Source: Lachnospiraceae bacterium (GTDB lineage Bacteria; Bacillota_A; Clostridia; Lachnospirales; Lachnospiraceae). From it: a stretch of 14,842 bases of DNA. Of the stretch, positions 7,112-14,021 are shown piece by piece. The stretch lies in the NCBI GenBank assembly GCA_009774655.1, contig VSOD01000056.1:1-14842 (forward strand), read 5' to 3'. Each line of letters opens with the position of its first letter. Position 1 is the stretch's first letter. Made by a program: the position numbers and the translations under genes. The notes beneath the pieces are model-generated. The model worked only from the letters and a program-made list of their open reading frames with translations, was not told where the DNA came from and ran no database searches.

Positions 7112-7161
7112 CTTTCAATCACGATGCTTTCAAACTGTGTTCTCGTATGAGGGGGAGCGAC
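7112..7161 (-). repeat. Heavily decayed CRISPR repeat remnant
   Basis: TTTCAATCACGATGC (7113-7127) resembles the first half of the array repeat as read on the plus strand. GAGGGGGAGCGAC (7149-7161) resembles its last 12-13 bases with one extra G. The middle is unrecognisable or carries an insertion. The 3' end is followed by 33 nt (7162-7194), exactly a spacer length, and then the orphan repeat at 7195, which supports an array origin. Confidence 0.5.
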
Positions 7162-7194
7162 ACTGCTTGTCAACCGATTAGGCGGGCAGGTAGT

Positions 7195-7226
7195 ATTTCA
7201 ATCCACGCGCCCACGAGGGGAGCGAC
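7195..7226 (-). repeat. Orphan degenerate type I-C repeat
   Basis: This 32-nt element matches the array consensus at 30 positions, differing at plus-strand positions 15 (T to G) and 19 (G to A). It lies 248 nt beyond the distal repeat of the main array. Its last base is immediately followed by the stop codon (read on the minus strand) of the small gene at 7227-7397. Confidence 0.85.
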
Positions 7227-7397
7227 TTAAACCTTACGTTTCCTGCCCTTAAAAAAGTTTTTCAGTTTCTTACGCCGCTCCTGCTTCTCCTTCTCCGCCA
7301 GGATCCGTTCCTCTTCTTCCCAGTCAAAATGAGGCTTATAAAGTTCCGGATTCAGTTCTTCCGGAGGGTCTCTTAAGATATCAGGCCTTTCACGCAT
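7227..7397 (-). CDS. 56-residue charged protein of unknown function, between an orphan repeat and the CRISPR array
   Basis: ATG at 7397 is preceded by AAAGGAG with an 8-nt spacer, and the frame ends at TAA 7227-7229, abutting the orphan repeat. The product opens with MRERPDILRDPPEELNPEL, continues with YKPHFDWEEEERILAEKEKQ and ends in a strongly basic stretch (RRKKLKNFFKGRKRKV). It has no signal peptide or membrane helix, and residues 26-48 could form a charged helix. I do not recognise the family. The SD, the Pro/Glu-rich N-terminus and the segregated acidic and basic halves argue for real coding. A second short frame (ATG 7447, MEERFTEIYKLVKESVECV...) overlaps its 5' end, so translational coupling or an old frameshift is possible. 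It would be co-transcribed with the CRISPR precursor if that transcript reads through. Confidence 0.6.
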   Translation of the reverse strand: MRERPDILRDPPEELNPELYKPHFDWEEEERILAEKEKQERRKKLKNFFKGRKRKV

Positions 7398-7474
7398 TCC
7401 ACACTCTCCTTTACTAGCTTATATATCTCTGTAAACCGCTCTTCCATGAGCTTCGAATGATCGCAATAATACTG

Positions 7475-8236
7475 ATTTCAATTCACGCTCCCGCGAGGGG
7501 AGCGACAAATTTATAAAGATACCGTTGACGGAGGAAATGATTTCAATCCACGCTCCCGCGAGGGGAGCGACTGGGAGTACATGGCGTAAACTACTTCCGT
7601 ACATAATTTCAATCCACGCTCCCGCGAGGGGAGCGACTGTAGCCGCCGATTTCCTCTTTTAGAACGTCCTCATTTCAATCCACGCTCCCGCGAGGGGAGC
7701 GACACAATCACGATTACCACTGTAAGTTTGTGTAGTAATTTCAATCCACGCTCCCGCGAGGGGAGCGACGAGCGCAGGAATAAAAGAAGACAGAGATAAT
7801 CTGTGATTTCAATCCACGCTCCCGCGAGGGGAGCGACTTAGTTCGAGAGAGGGCTAATAACCTGAATGGGAATTTCAATCCACGCTCCCGCGAGGGGAGC
7901 GACATCTTAACGGTCCGGCAAGGGAGATCGTGCAGTTTGATTTCAATCCACGCTCCCGCGAGGGGCGCGACTCCATCTTGAGCATTTCACACACCCTCGA
8001 TTGCTTTTCAATCCACGCTCCCGCGAGGGGCGCGACATAAACACCTCGCAAACATTTCTTATGTATATAATATTTCAATCCACGCTCCCGCGAGGGGCGC
8101 GACAAAGAGGCACAACAGGTCGTTGATCTCTTAAAAGTATTTCAATCCACGCCCCCGCGAGGGGAGCGACCGGCTCCCGTCCGCCATATCCTCTACGGTA
8201 GTATATTTCAATCCACGCCCCCGCGAGGGGAGCGAC
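7475..8236 (-). CRISPR. Type I-C CRISPR array, 12 repeats and 11 spacers
   Basis: The 32-nt repeats start at 7475, 7540, 7606, 7672, 7738, 7806, 7872, 7940, 8005, 8072, 8139 and 8205. The spacers are 33, 34, 34, 34, 36, 34, 36, 33, 35, 35 and 34 nt. On the minus strand the repeat begins GTCGCTCCCC and ends GTGGATTGAAAT, the type I-C form with a 6-bp stem (GCUCCC/GGGAGC). Transcription is therefore on the minus strand from the cas2 side, and the repeat at 8205 is leader-proximal. The distal repeat at 7475 has one change (plus-strand position 9), as expected for a terminal repeat. Repeats 8-10 share A27C, repeats 11-12 share T15C and repeat 9 has A1T. No spacer target can be assigned from this window. 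Confidence 0.98.
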
Positions 8237-8401
8237 CGCAAATATTACTTATTTCTTTTATGCCGGAGTTCCTTTCTTAAGCAATATTCACAAATTTCAA
8301 TACTTTCTAACTATACAAATACAGAATCTACTATATTAATACTACACTTTCCCGGTGCGAATCTCTCAGACATTTCATGTTAATATCTCTTTCGCACCAT
8401 C
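8237..8401 (-). promoter_or_regulatory. CRISPR leader with an inverted repeat next to cas2
   Basis: The 165-nt AT-rich region between the cas2 stop and the first repeat is the leader. It contains GGTGCGAA (8354-8361) facing TTCGCACC (8391-8398) with 29 nt between, starting 3 nt after the cas2 stop codon. No U tract follows on the minus strand, so it is not an ordinary terminator. From memory, similar GGTGCGAA...ATGAAAT...TTCGCACC elements occur beside other type I-C arrays, but I could not check this. No clear promoter stands out in the AT-rich sequence. Confidence 0.75.
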
Positions 8402-8692
8402 CTAGATCATCAGAGTTCCCTCGGCCTCATAAGAACTTTTACAACCAAAATGCTCAACCTTCGTCTTATAATTATTTCCAAGATAATAAAAACGCAGGCT
8501 GTCCTCTTTTTCATTGATCAGAGTTACAAGCCGATCTTTTAACAACAAAAGCTGTGAAGCGTCCAGGATACATTCAAACACAGAATTTTGAACGCGCTGT
8601 CCGTAGTTGACGCATTCCTTTGCAACTTTTCTAAGGCGGCTCTTTCCTGCTGCACTCTGTGTCGAGACATCATATGTGATCAATACTAACAT
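8402..8692 (-). CDS. cas2: CRISPR-associated endonuclease Cas2, type I-C
   Basis: The 96-residue protein has the Cas2 ferredoxin-like fold, with VLITYDVST (3-11) carrying the conserved Asp of the first strand, RLRKVAKECVNYGQRVQNSVFE-type helix and strand, and an RFYYLG strand. It forms the structural core of the Cas1-Cas2 integrase that inserts spacers at the leader end. TAGGTG lies 5 nt before the ATG, and the gene is 8 nt after cas1. It is the last gene of the cas operon, and the leader starts directly after it. Confidence 0.96.
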   Translation of the reverse strand: MLVLITYDVSTQSAAGKSRLRKVAKECVNYGQRVQNSVFECILDASQLLLLKDRLVTLINEKEDSLRFYYLGNNYKTKVEHFGCKSSYEAEGTLMI

Positions 8693-8700
8693 TCATACAC

Positions 8701-9732
8701 CTACTTCCATAAAAATGGCGGATACTCGTCAACATCACCACGTATTGTGCGGGCAAGCAACAGTGCCTGCACATAAGGCACCAGTCCCCACTCAATCTTT
8801 TCTTTCAGGTACGGGTGTGTTATAGTCTCTCTTTTGTGCTTCTGCCATGCACCGAAAAACACTTTCCTTCCATCATCATTCAAGAGCACCGCCCCATCCT
8901 TCTGTTTCTCAAAATGAGCTGCCTGAATTGCTTTCGTATTTATCAAAGTCAAAACAAATCTGTCGGCTAAAACCGGTCGGAGTTCTTCCATCAGATCCAA
9001 TGCCAGGGATGTCCGGCCGGGTCTGTCCCCATGCATAAAACCGACATAGGGATCCAGCCCTACACTCGAAAGCGCATTTGCACAGTCACCTGCAAGAATT
9101 GTATACGCAAACGACAGCAGCGCATTTATATTATCGAGCGGCGGTCTGCGGTTTCTGGTAATAAACGCAAAATCATCCTTCTGGTTTAATATCATCTCAT
9201 TAAATACTGAAAAATACTGCTCCGCGGCTTTCCCTTCTATTCCCCGGAGTTCATCCAGATGCAGTGTACTGTCTATCTTCGGCAGCGTATCATACAGGAA
9301 ATCAGATATCTTTTTGAGCTTTTCAGCATCTACCCGATATGCATGATCACGCAAAGTGCGCTCTATGCTCCATCTGCTGTTAAAAACTTTTCCGACGATC
9401 ATATTTTTAGCATATCTTACACTTTTATCATCGTCATCCGATATACGATATTGTTCTTTTCTCAGCAGCACATTACCGTATTCTTTTCCGCTGACCCTTG
9501 CCCAAAATGCACCTCTGGGCGAAAAGAAGCTCATACCGATCTTCCGCTCTGCACAGGCGCCCATCAACGCCGGACTGCTGCCTTTGTATGTGAAACAGAT
9601 AATGTTTTCCAGGGTATGAAGGGGAAACCTTCCGAGCGTTTTCTCCCCATCCTGTATCACAATGTTTTCTCCGTCAAGCGTTAAATAGCAATTCTCTGTC
9701 ATAACATATAAGGTGTTCAATAATTTTCGCAC
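8701..9732 (-). CDS. cas1: CRISPR-associated integrase Cas1, type I-C
   Basis: The 343-residue protein starts KLLNTLYVMTENCYLTLDGE, typical of Cas1 of this subtype. The metal ligands of the catalytic helical domain are visible as Glu166 (RGIEGKAAE), His234 (GFMHGDRPGR) and the acidic pair in SLALDLMEELRP (Asp246, Glu249). It catalyses integration of prespacers at the leader-repeat junction together with Cas2, with Cas4 trimming the PAM end. The start is GTG at 9732, with AGGAG 7 nt upstream. It is 44 nt after cas4. Confidence 0.97.
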   Translation of the reverse strand: MRKLLNTLYVMTENCYLTLDGENIVIQDGEKTLGRFPLHTLENIICFTYKGSSPALMGACAERKIGMSFFSPRGAFWARVSGKEYGNVLLRKEQYRISDDDDKSVRYAKNMIVGKVFNSRWSIERTLRDHAYRVDAEKLKKISDFLYDTLPKIDSTLHLDELRGIEGKAAEQYFSVFNEMILNQKDDFAFITRNRRPPLDNINALLSFAYTILAGDCANALSSVGLDPYVGFMHGDRPGRTSLALDLMEELRPVLADRFVLTLINTKAIQAAHFEKQKDGAVLLNDDGRKVFFGAWQKHKRETITHPYLKEKIEWGLVPYVQALLLARTIRGDVDEYPPFLWK

Positions 9733-9776
9733 GTCAATACTCCTGCCATTTTCAAATACTATGATCCCAAAATAAT

Positions 9777-10436
9777 TTAATCATCTGCCTTTATGCCTTT
9801 TTCAATATACTCCCGCACTTTTACTGTCTTTTGCAATTTTGGCAGGCATAGATTTTCCAGTGAACATGCCTTACACTTCTTTGTCGGTTTTACATTCGGC
9901 GTATATCCTCTTTGAAACAGCTCATGCATTTCCTTCGCCGCAGTTCTCACTTCTTCCCGCAGGCTGTCCGTAAAGTCCACGTGGCTGCGCCGCCTGTTCT
10001 CTCCATAATACAGATACCCGTCCTGCACATATACCTGCAGCATTTCTTCGAGACACATTGCCTGTGCGCACAGTTGCAGTTCGTCCGCATTATTTTCTTT
10101 CGGCGTCCCACGCTTATACTCTACAGGTATCGGTTTCCATTTTCCGTCATACCCAAATAAGCTGACACCATTTTCATCCTGATGAAATTCTACAACGTCA
10201 CACTGTCCGCTGAGTCCAAGATTCCGCGATGAAATACGCATCCCTCTTATGATCAGCAAGTCTCCTCTTTTTTCAAAAGAAGCGGCATCATGCGCCTTCT
10301 TATGCATCAGCTCACCGGCAGTTGTTCTATAATTTTCAGCCCATTGCTGCTCAATATGTATCATGGCCCACTGCTTTCTGCAAAACGCAAAGTGCTGAAT
10401 CCCGGAAAGCATCAGATAATCTTCCTCACCATACAT
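9777..10436 (-). CDS. cas4: CRISPR-associated exonuclease Cas4
   Basis: The 219-residue RecB-like nuclease has Cys19 for the iron-sulfur cluster, His45, Asp80 (LSGQCDVVE), Glu106 and Lys108 (PVEYKRG), and the C-terminal cysteines 188, 191 and 197 (CKACSLENLC). The four cysteines would hold a 4Fe-4S cluster. It processes prespacers and selects PAM-containing ends for Cas1-Cas2. The ATG is 2 nt after the cas7 stop, so the two are probably coupled. Confidence 0.96.
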   Translation of the reverse strand: MYGEEDYLMLSGIQHFAFCRKQWAMIHIEQQWAENYRTTAGELMHKKAHDAASFEKRGDLLIIRGMRISSRNLGLSGQCDVVEFHQDENGVSLFGYDGKWKPIPVEYKRGTPKENNADELQLCAQAMCLEEMLQVYVQDGYLYYGENRRRSHVDFTDSLREEVRTAAKEMHELFQRGYTPNVKPTKKCKACSLENLCLPKLQKTVKVREYIEKGIKADD

Positions 10437-10438
10437 GC

Positions 10439-11284
10439 TTAAATCCCTTCTATCTCCTCCAATACCAGATCCGGTAAAGAAGCAACTTCAATATGATAGT
10501 CTTCAAACTCCTTCGGATCATCTGTCTTCGCTGTAATGTCGATCAATCTGTGAACTTTCGCAGATGAATATTGTCCCATAGGGCAGTTATGCCTCCACCA
10601 ATATACCTTGCATACTTCCATGCTTCCGTCAGGCCTTGCCGATGAACTGTCATTTACAAACAGTGTACGCAGAGCTTCTTTGATCTTCTCCGCATCTTCA
10701 TCGCTGAATCCTGTTTTCCCGGCAAGCTGATGATTGATGCTGCCCTTTATGACATACAGAGCCGAATATATTTTATGTTTCATGCCCATTGTGTCGGACG
10801 ATTTCTTCTCTTTGGTCTCACTGTTGACACTTTTTGTGATCTGCATACTGTCAATCGAAACCGGCAGTACACTGAAAGCCGAGTGAACCGAAACCGGTCC
10901 TCTCACGCCTACGGACACGCTGTCATCTTTAAAAGCAAACACCTGCCCAAAACTCCGAACATCGATCCACTTCTCACAGGCTGCTCTGGCATAGGCATCC
11001 TTATCTTTATCCTTCAATGCTTTCTGCATGTCGGTATTGCTTTTCGCCCGGTCAGCAAGACTCTTACAACCATCATCGGCGCGTTCATCGCTCTGCACGA
11101 AAATAGCTTCCCCCATATCCTGGAGCCGGTTTCTGATCTTTCTCTTAATGCACACATCCGATATTTCTCCGTACCCGTCATAAGTCTCTCTTGGTCTGTT
11201 GCCATTAAGCGGATCTCCGTTCGGATTTGCATTTTTAACCATTACCAGAACCTCAAAATCAATTTTGTTTGTAAATTCACTCAT
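10439..11284 (-). CDS. cas7c: Type I-C Cascade backbone protein Cas7c (Csd2)
   Basis: Several copies of this RAMP protein coat the crRNA spacer in the surveillance complex. Visible family features are KIDFEVLVMVKNANPNGDPL, NGNRPRETYDGYGEISDVCIKRKIRNR, SFGQVFAF, SVGVRGPVSVH and HKIYSALYVIKGSIN. I chose ATG 11284 (MSEFTNKIDF) because it has the usual family N-terminus and is preceded by AAGGAG and AAGGG sequences. An earlier in-frame ATG at 11320 would add 12 charged residues but lacks an SD. The product is about 281 residues, normal for the family. Confidence 0.95.
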   Translation of the reverse strand: MSEFTNKIDFEVLVMVKNANPNGDPLNGNRPRETYDGYGEISDVCIKRKIRNRLQDMGEAIFVQSDERADDGCKSLADRAKSNTDMQKALKDKDKDAYARAACEKWIDVRSFGQVFAFKDDSVSVGVRGPVSVHSAFSVLPVSIDSMQITKSVNSETKEKKSSDTMGMKHKIYSALYVIKGSINHQLAGKTGFSDEDAEKIKEALRTLFVNDSSSARPDGSMEVCKVYWWRHNCPMGQYSSAKVHRLIDITAKTDDPKEFEDYHIEVASLPDLVLEEIEGI

Positions 11285-11343
11285 AATAATACCCTTGCCT
11301 TTCTCCTTATTTTCTTCCATGACTGCGTATGTATGACAGTATC

Positions 11344-11757
11344 TTACGGTTGACCTTCCGTACTGTCCTTTTTCTGAAACGACTTTTTCATATACTCGAT
11401 CTGCTGATAATATCCCGGTAAATACAGTTCCGTTAATGCTGTATTGTCAAACTGACCCTCCGCAAACTGCGTCATGATCTCACCGGTCCATTCCTCGAAT
11501 TTCTTCCGCTCATAATCATTTAATTTTCTTTCATAAGCGATCAGATTTTCTCTGATCGTCTTTGAGGTTCTGGCCGGTCTGCTGCTGTAGGCATTCCAAT
11601 AGCGCTTCGCATTCGTTGTGCGCCCCTCTTTTACCTTACCGTTCTCGTCACGTTCATACATCGCCCGCTGTTCCATATAGTCATATACGGCCAGCAGTCT
11701 TCCGAACAAAACATTTCGATCCTTCCCATTGTCTTGCAGGAAATTATCCATTGTCAT
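11344..11757 (-). CDS. cas11c: Predicted internal Cas11c small subunit, nested in frame in the 3' end of cas8c
   Basis: In type I-C systems a small subunit, Cas11c, is known to be translated from an internal start within cas8c. Here AAAGGGG (11762-11768) lies just upstream of an in-frame ATG at 11757, with another ATG at 11751 (MTMDNFLQDNGKDRNVLFGR). The products would be 137 or 135 residues, charged and apparently helical, close to the expected Cas11c length. Two copies normally bridge the Cascade belly and stabilise the R-loop. The start choice is inference from the SD, length and position. Confidence 0.55.
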   Translation of the reverse strand: MTMDNFLQDNGKDRNVLFGRLLAVYDYMEQRAMYERDENGKVKEGRTTNAKRYWNAYSSRPARTSKTIRENLIAYERKLNDYERKKFEEWTGEIMTQFAEGQFDNTALTELYLPGYYQQIEYMKKSFQKKDSTEGQP

Positions 11758-14004
11758 GTTTCCCCTTTCATAGTTAAATCTTATCATTGCACATGTAACA
11801 CACAGCACATCGTTATACCAGATAAAGTCACCCATTGTCTGCGGCATGGAGGCCCGCCGTACCGCTGCTCTGATGATATCCTGCGGAATTTTGCCCTTTT
11901 TTCCGGTTATGCATGGCAGTAACCGCATTATCGTTGCTCTGATCAGCTTTCCGTCCGCCTCCAGCCATTCCGTCCTCTGCACGCCATATGCCGCCAACGC
12001 CATATCTCTGGGTGATGGCGTGCACTCGCATGTGATCCGTCTTCTGCTTTCTTCCGTATTGCCCGCCTTAATGCTGCGACGCCATTTACAATGTTGCTGC
12101 CAGTTTATGATCGCATTTATATATTGGTTCCCGCCCATCTCATCATAGTACACCACCGAAAGCCTGCCGGTAGTAGCCGCATCCAGCGCTATGACTGCTA
12201 TTTTATCTTCCGTCCTGATTTTTCCGGCATATCCGTTTACCGCATTGTTAAACTGTTGTGCAATATATTTTCCTGTATCGTATTTGGCGATATCCGCGGT
12301 CTCGTTGTATGTATCCAGATCATCAAAATCAAAGTCAAACTCGTCAATCCCATGCCAGGCATTGACCGAATCCTTCATCATGTCCGGCACCTGCTGTTCC
12401 CTGTTTACCATCCAACAGACAATGGCCGACTCGTCACGTGTATATCCCTGTTTTTGAAGCAGCCACCTTAAAGCGTTATGCGCCTTCTGAGATGTGTCAT
12501 ATCCGACTGAAACTGCCTGTTCCTTTGTCGTAAACCTTCCGCGGTAAGTAAAGCCGGATTCGTCATTCCCGGAGATCAGCTTCGCTTTGTCCGCGCTGTT
12601 GCGTATTTTGGATGGATGCTTGTCCGAGCAGGACGCTGTCTTTCCGGATGCATAGCACAGTTTCTTTCCACCCGCTCTCTGACGGTAATACTCACTGTAC
12701 TTTCTGTACAACTCCTGGTTTTTCCAAACCTCCTGCGGCATAGCTGCCCCGAACACTATGAACCGCACATTTGCCCCGGTCTGTCCCAGTCCCTGTATCT
12801 TAACCTGATCTGTAATGATACCGTTATCATTCGGCTCCAGCGTTTTGCTCATGATCAGATCCTGTATCAGCGCTCTCCTGCCAAGGTACTTATATACCGC
12901 CTCTATCATAGGATGGGAATACTCCGATTCTGTCCAGTCCCGCAGCAGTTCCATATAAGCTTCATAATATTTTTCCTTGTTATCACCCGTATACGACGTA
13001 TAGTCCCCTGCTATATAGCAGAGTTTATCGCATAGCGGATGAGGCGCAATTCCGCTGCTCCTTGCCGCCGAATCTTCCGTAACCGGAATGACCGTGACCG
13101 CATCCCTGCCTTTATCCAGCTTCCTAGCCCTTTGAAAATTTCCGTTCTGATCGATGGTCACCTCAATCTGTGCATTAAAAGTCGAATGGGAAATCGGAAG
13201 CAATACGGCCTGATCATTCCTGTCAACACCTGCCCACTCAGCACAGACATCATATGTGTCAGCTAAAGTCTTGAGCCACGCCAAATAGATCACCTCCTTC
13301 AAATTCCTGCAGTCCCCTGAAATTTTTCCCCGGTTCAAATTCTTTCTGCCTGGCATCCCGTAGAATATGTCTGATCTCACATTGCTCAGGCCGCAAAAGT
13401 GTATGATACCGTTTTTCATCTGTGCATTCCAGAGGCGTACAGTCATCTTTCCCTTTTCTTCCTCTCTGTCAGCCTCATCAGGATACGTTATACCGTGAAC
13501 CATAATGCCAAAGGACAGATCCGTCTCGTCATACGCTCCTTTTCCTTCACCAAAGGCGCAGGGCTCCACATATCCCTGACACTCTCTTGCCCCCAGGAAA
13601 ATATCCCTTCTTCCGCCCCTTGTAACCATTCTGTTGGCAATATCATAATGTTTGTTTTCGTTGCGGTCATGGGACAGGTCCTTCCGGTTTTCATTCCATT
13701 CAAAATGCGCCCTTACCTGGTATGCCACCTCATGCAGATACGTATAATAGGACAGATCGTTACCACCACTGTACTTGATCGGCCTGATCCCCTTTGATTC
13801 TGTCCGAATCAAGTTCATGATGCGGCACTCGTCAATGATCCAGGTTATGGTAGGCTTCCAGTATATGGATTCCGTTATCCCTTTCAGCGCCTGGTACGTA
13901 GGTATCTGATAGCTGCATTTCTCTCCGCCTGTCTTAGACAGTGGATCCGTAAACAACGCATATCTACCGGACACACAATATTCAATAATATTTGGCTTTT
14001 CCAT
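11344..14004 (-). CDS. cas5c-cas8c: Cas5c-Cas8c (Csd1) single-ORF fusion
   Basis: An uninterrupted 886-codon frame joins two normally separate type I-C proteins. Residues 1-239 are Cas5c: VSGRYALFTDP, SYQIPTYQALKGI, ESIYWKP, DLSYYTYL, DRNENKHYD, RGGRRDIFLGARECQGYVEP and HGITYPDE. Tyr48, Lys118 and His119 match the Tyr/Lys/His processing residues described for Bacillus halodurans Cas5d. Residues 241-886 are Cas8c: LAWLKTLADTYD, LLPISHST, SSGIAPHPLCDKLCYIAGDY and the rest. Cas5c cleaves pre-crRNA and caps the 5' handle, while Cas8c recognises the PAM. ATG 14004 is preferred over an upstream GTG at 14043, because GAGAGGA precedes it, the family N-terminus starts there and it avoids overlapping cas3. 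A perfect internal RBS lies at the junction, so free Cas8c may also be made. Confidence 0.93.
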   Translation of the reverse strand: MEKPNIIEYCVSGRYALFTDPLSKTGGEKCSYQIPTYQALKGITESIYWKPTITWIIDECRIMNLIRTESKGIRPIKYSGGNDLSYYTYLHEVAYQVRAHFEWNENRKDLSHDRNENKHYDIANRMVTRGGRRDIFLGARECQGYVEPCAFGEGKGAYDETDLSFGIMVHGITYPDEADREEEKGKMTVRLWNAQMKNGIIHFCGLSNVRSDIFYGMPGRKNLNRGKISGDCRNLKEVIYLAWLKTLADTYDVCAEWAGVDRNDQAVLLPISHSTFNAQIEVTIDQNGNFQRARKLDKGRDAVTVIPVTEDSAARSSGIAPHPLCDKLCYIAGDYTSYTGDNKEKYYEAYMELLRDWTESEYSHPMIEAVYKYLGRRALIQDLIMSKTLEPNDNGIITDQVKIQGLGQTGANVRFIVFGAAMPQEVWKNQELYRKYSEYYRQRAGGKKLCYASGKTASCSDKHPSKIRNSADKAKLISGNDESGFTYRGRFTTKEQAVSVGYDTSQKAHNALRWLLQKQGYTRDESAIVCWMVNREQQVPDMMKDSVNAWHGIDEFDFDFDDLDTYNETADIAKYDTGKYIAQQFNNAVNGYAGKIRTEDKIAVIALDAATTGRLSVVYYDEMGGNQYINAIINWQQHCKWRRSIKAGNTEESRRRITCECTPSPRDMALAAYGVQRTEWLEADGKLIRATIMRLLPCITGKKGKIPQDIIRAAVRRASMPQTMGDFIWYNDVLCVTCAMIRFNYERGNMTMDNFLQDNGKDRNVLFGRLLAVYDYMEQRAMYERDENGKVKEGRTTNAKRYWNAYSSRPARTSKTIRENLIAYERKLNDYERKKFEEWTGEIMTQFAEGQFDNTALTELYLPGYYQQIEYMKKSFQKKDSTEGQP
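13284..13299 (-). promoter_or_regulatory. Internal ribosome binding site at the Cas5c/Cas8c junction
   Basis: Minus-strand AAGGAGGTGATC (13288-13299) is a 12-nt perfect complement to the 3' end of 16S rRNA. It is followed by TAT and then an in-frame TTG (13282-13284), which is 8 nt after AGGAGG. Initiation at this TTG gives MAWLKTLADTYD, the normal Cas8c N-terminus, and a 646-residue product. The TAT before it is one base from TAA or TAG. Confidence 0.8.
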
Positions 14005-14021
14005 GCTGTAACCGTCCTCTC

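Noticed and set aside
7098..7112. Short near-palindrome GTTCGACTGTCGAAC as an operator or attachment site
   Set aside because: No integrase, mobile element or regulator gene is nearby, and it borders decayed repeat sequence. The evidence is too weak to annotate separately.
6960..7150. Open plus-strand stretch ending at TGA 7148-7150 that looks somewhat protein-like
   Set aside because: It has no plausible start or SD and runs into decayed repeat sequence. About 60 open codons in an AT-rich region is compatible with chance.
7419..8105. ORFs on the minus strand running through the array, with repeated 'APLAGAWIE' and 'SRERGLK' type peptides
   Set aside because: These are translations of CRISPR repeats and spacers, a well-known artefact. 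There is no RBS, and the periodicity follows the repeat unit.
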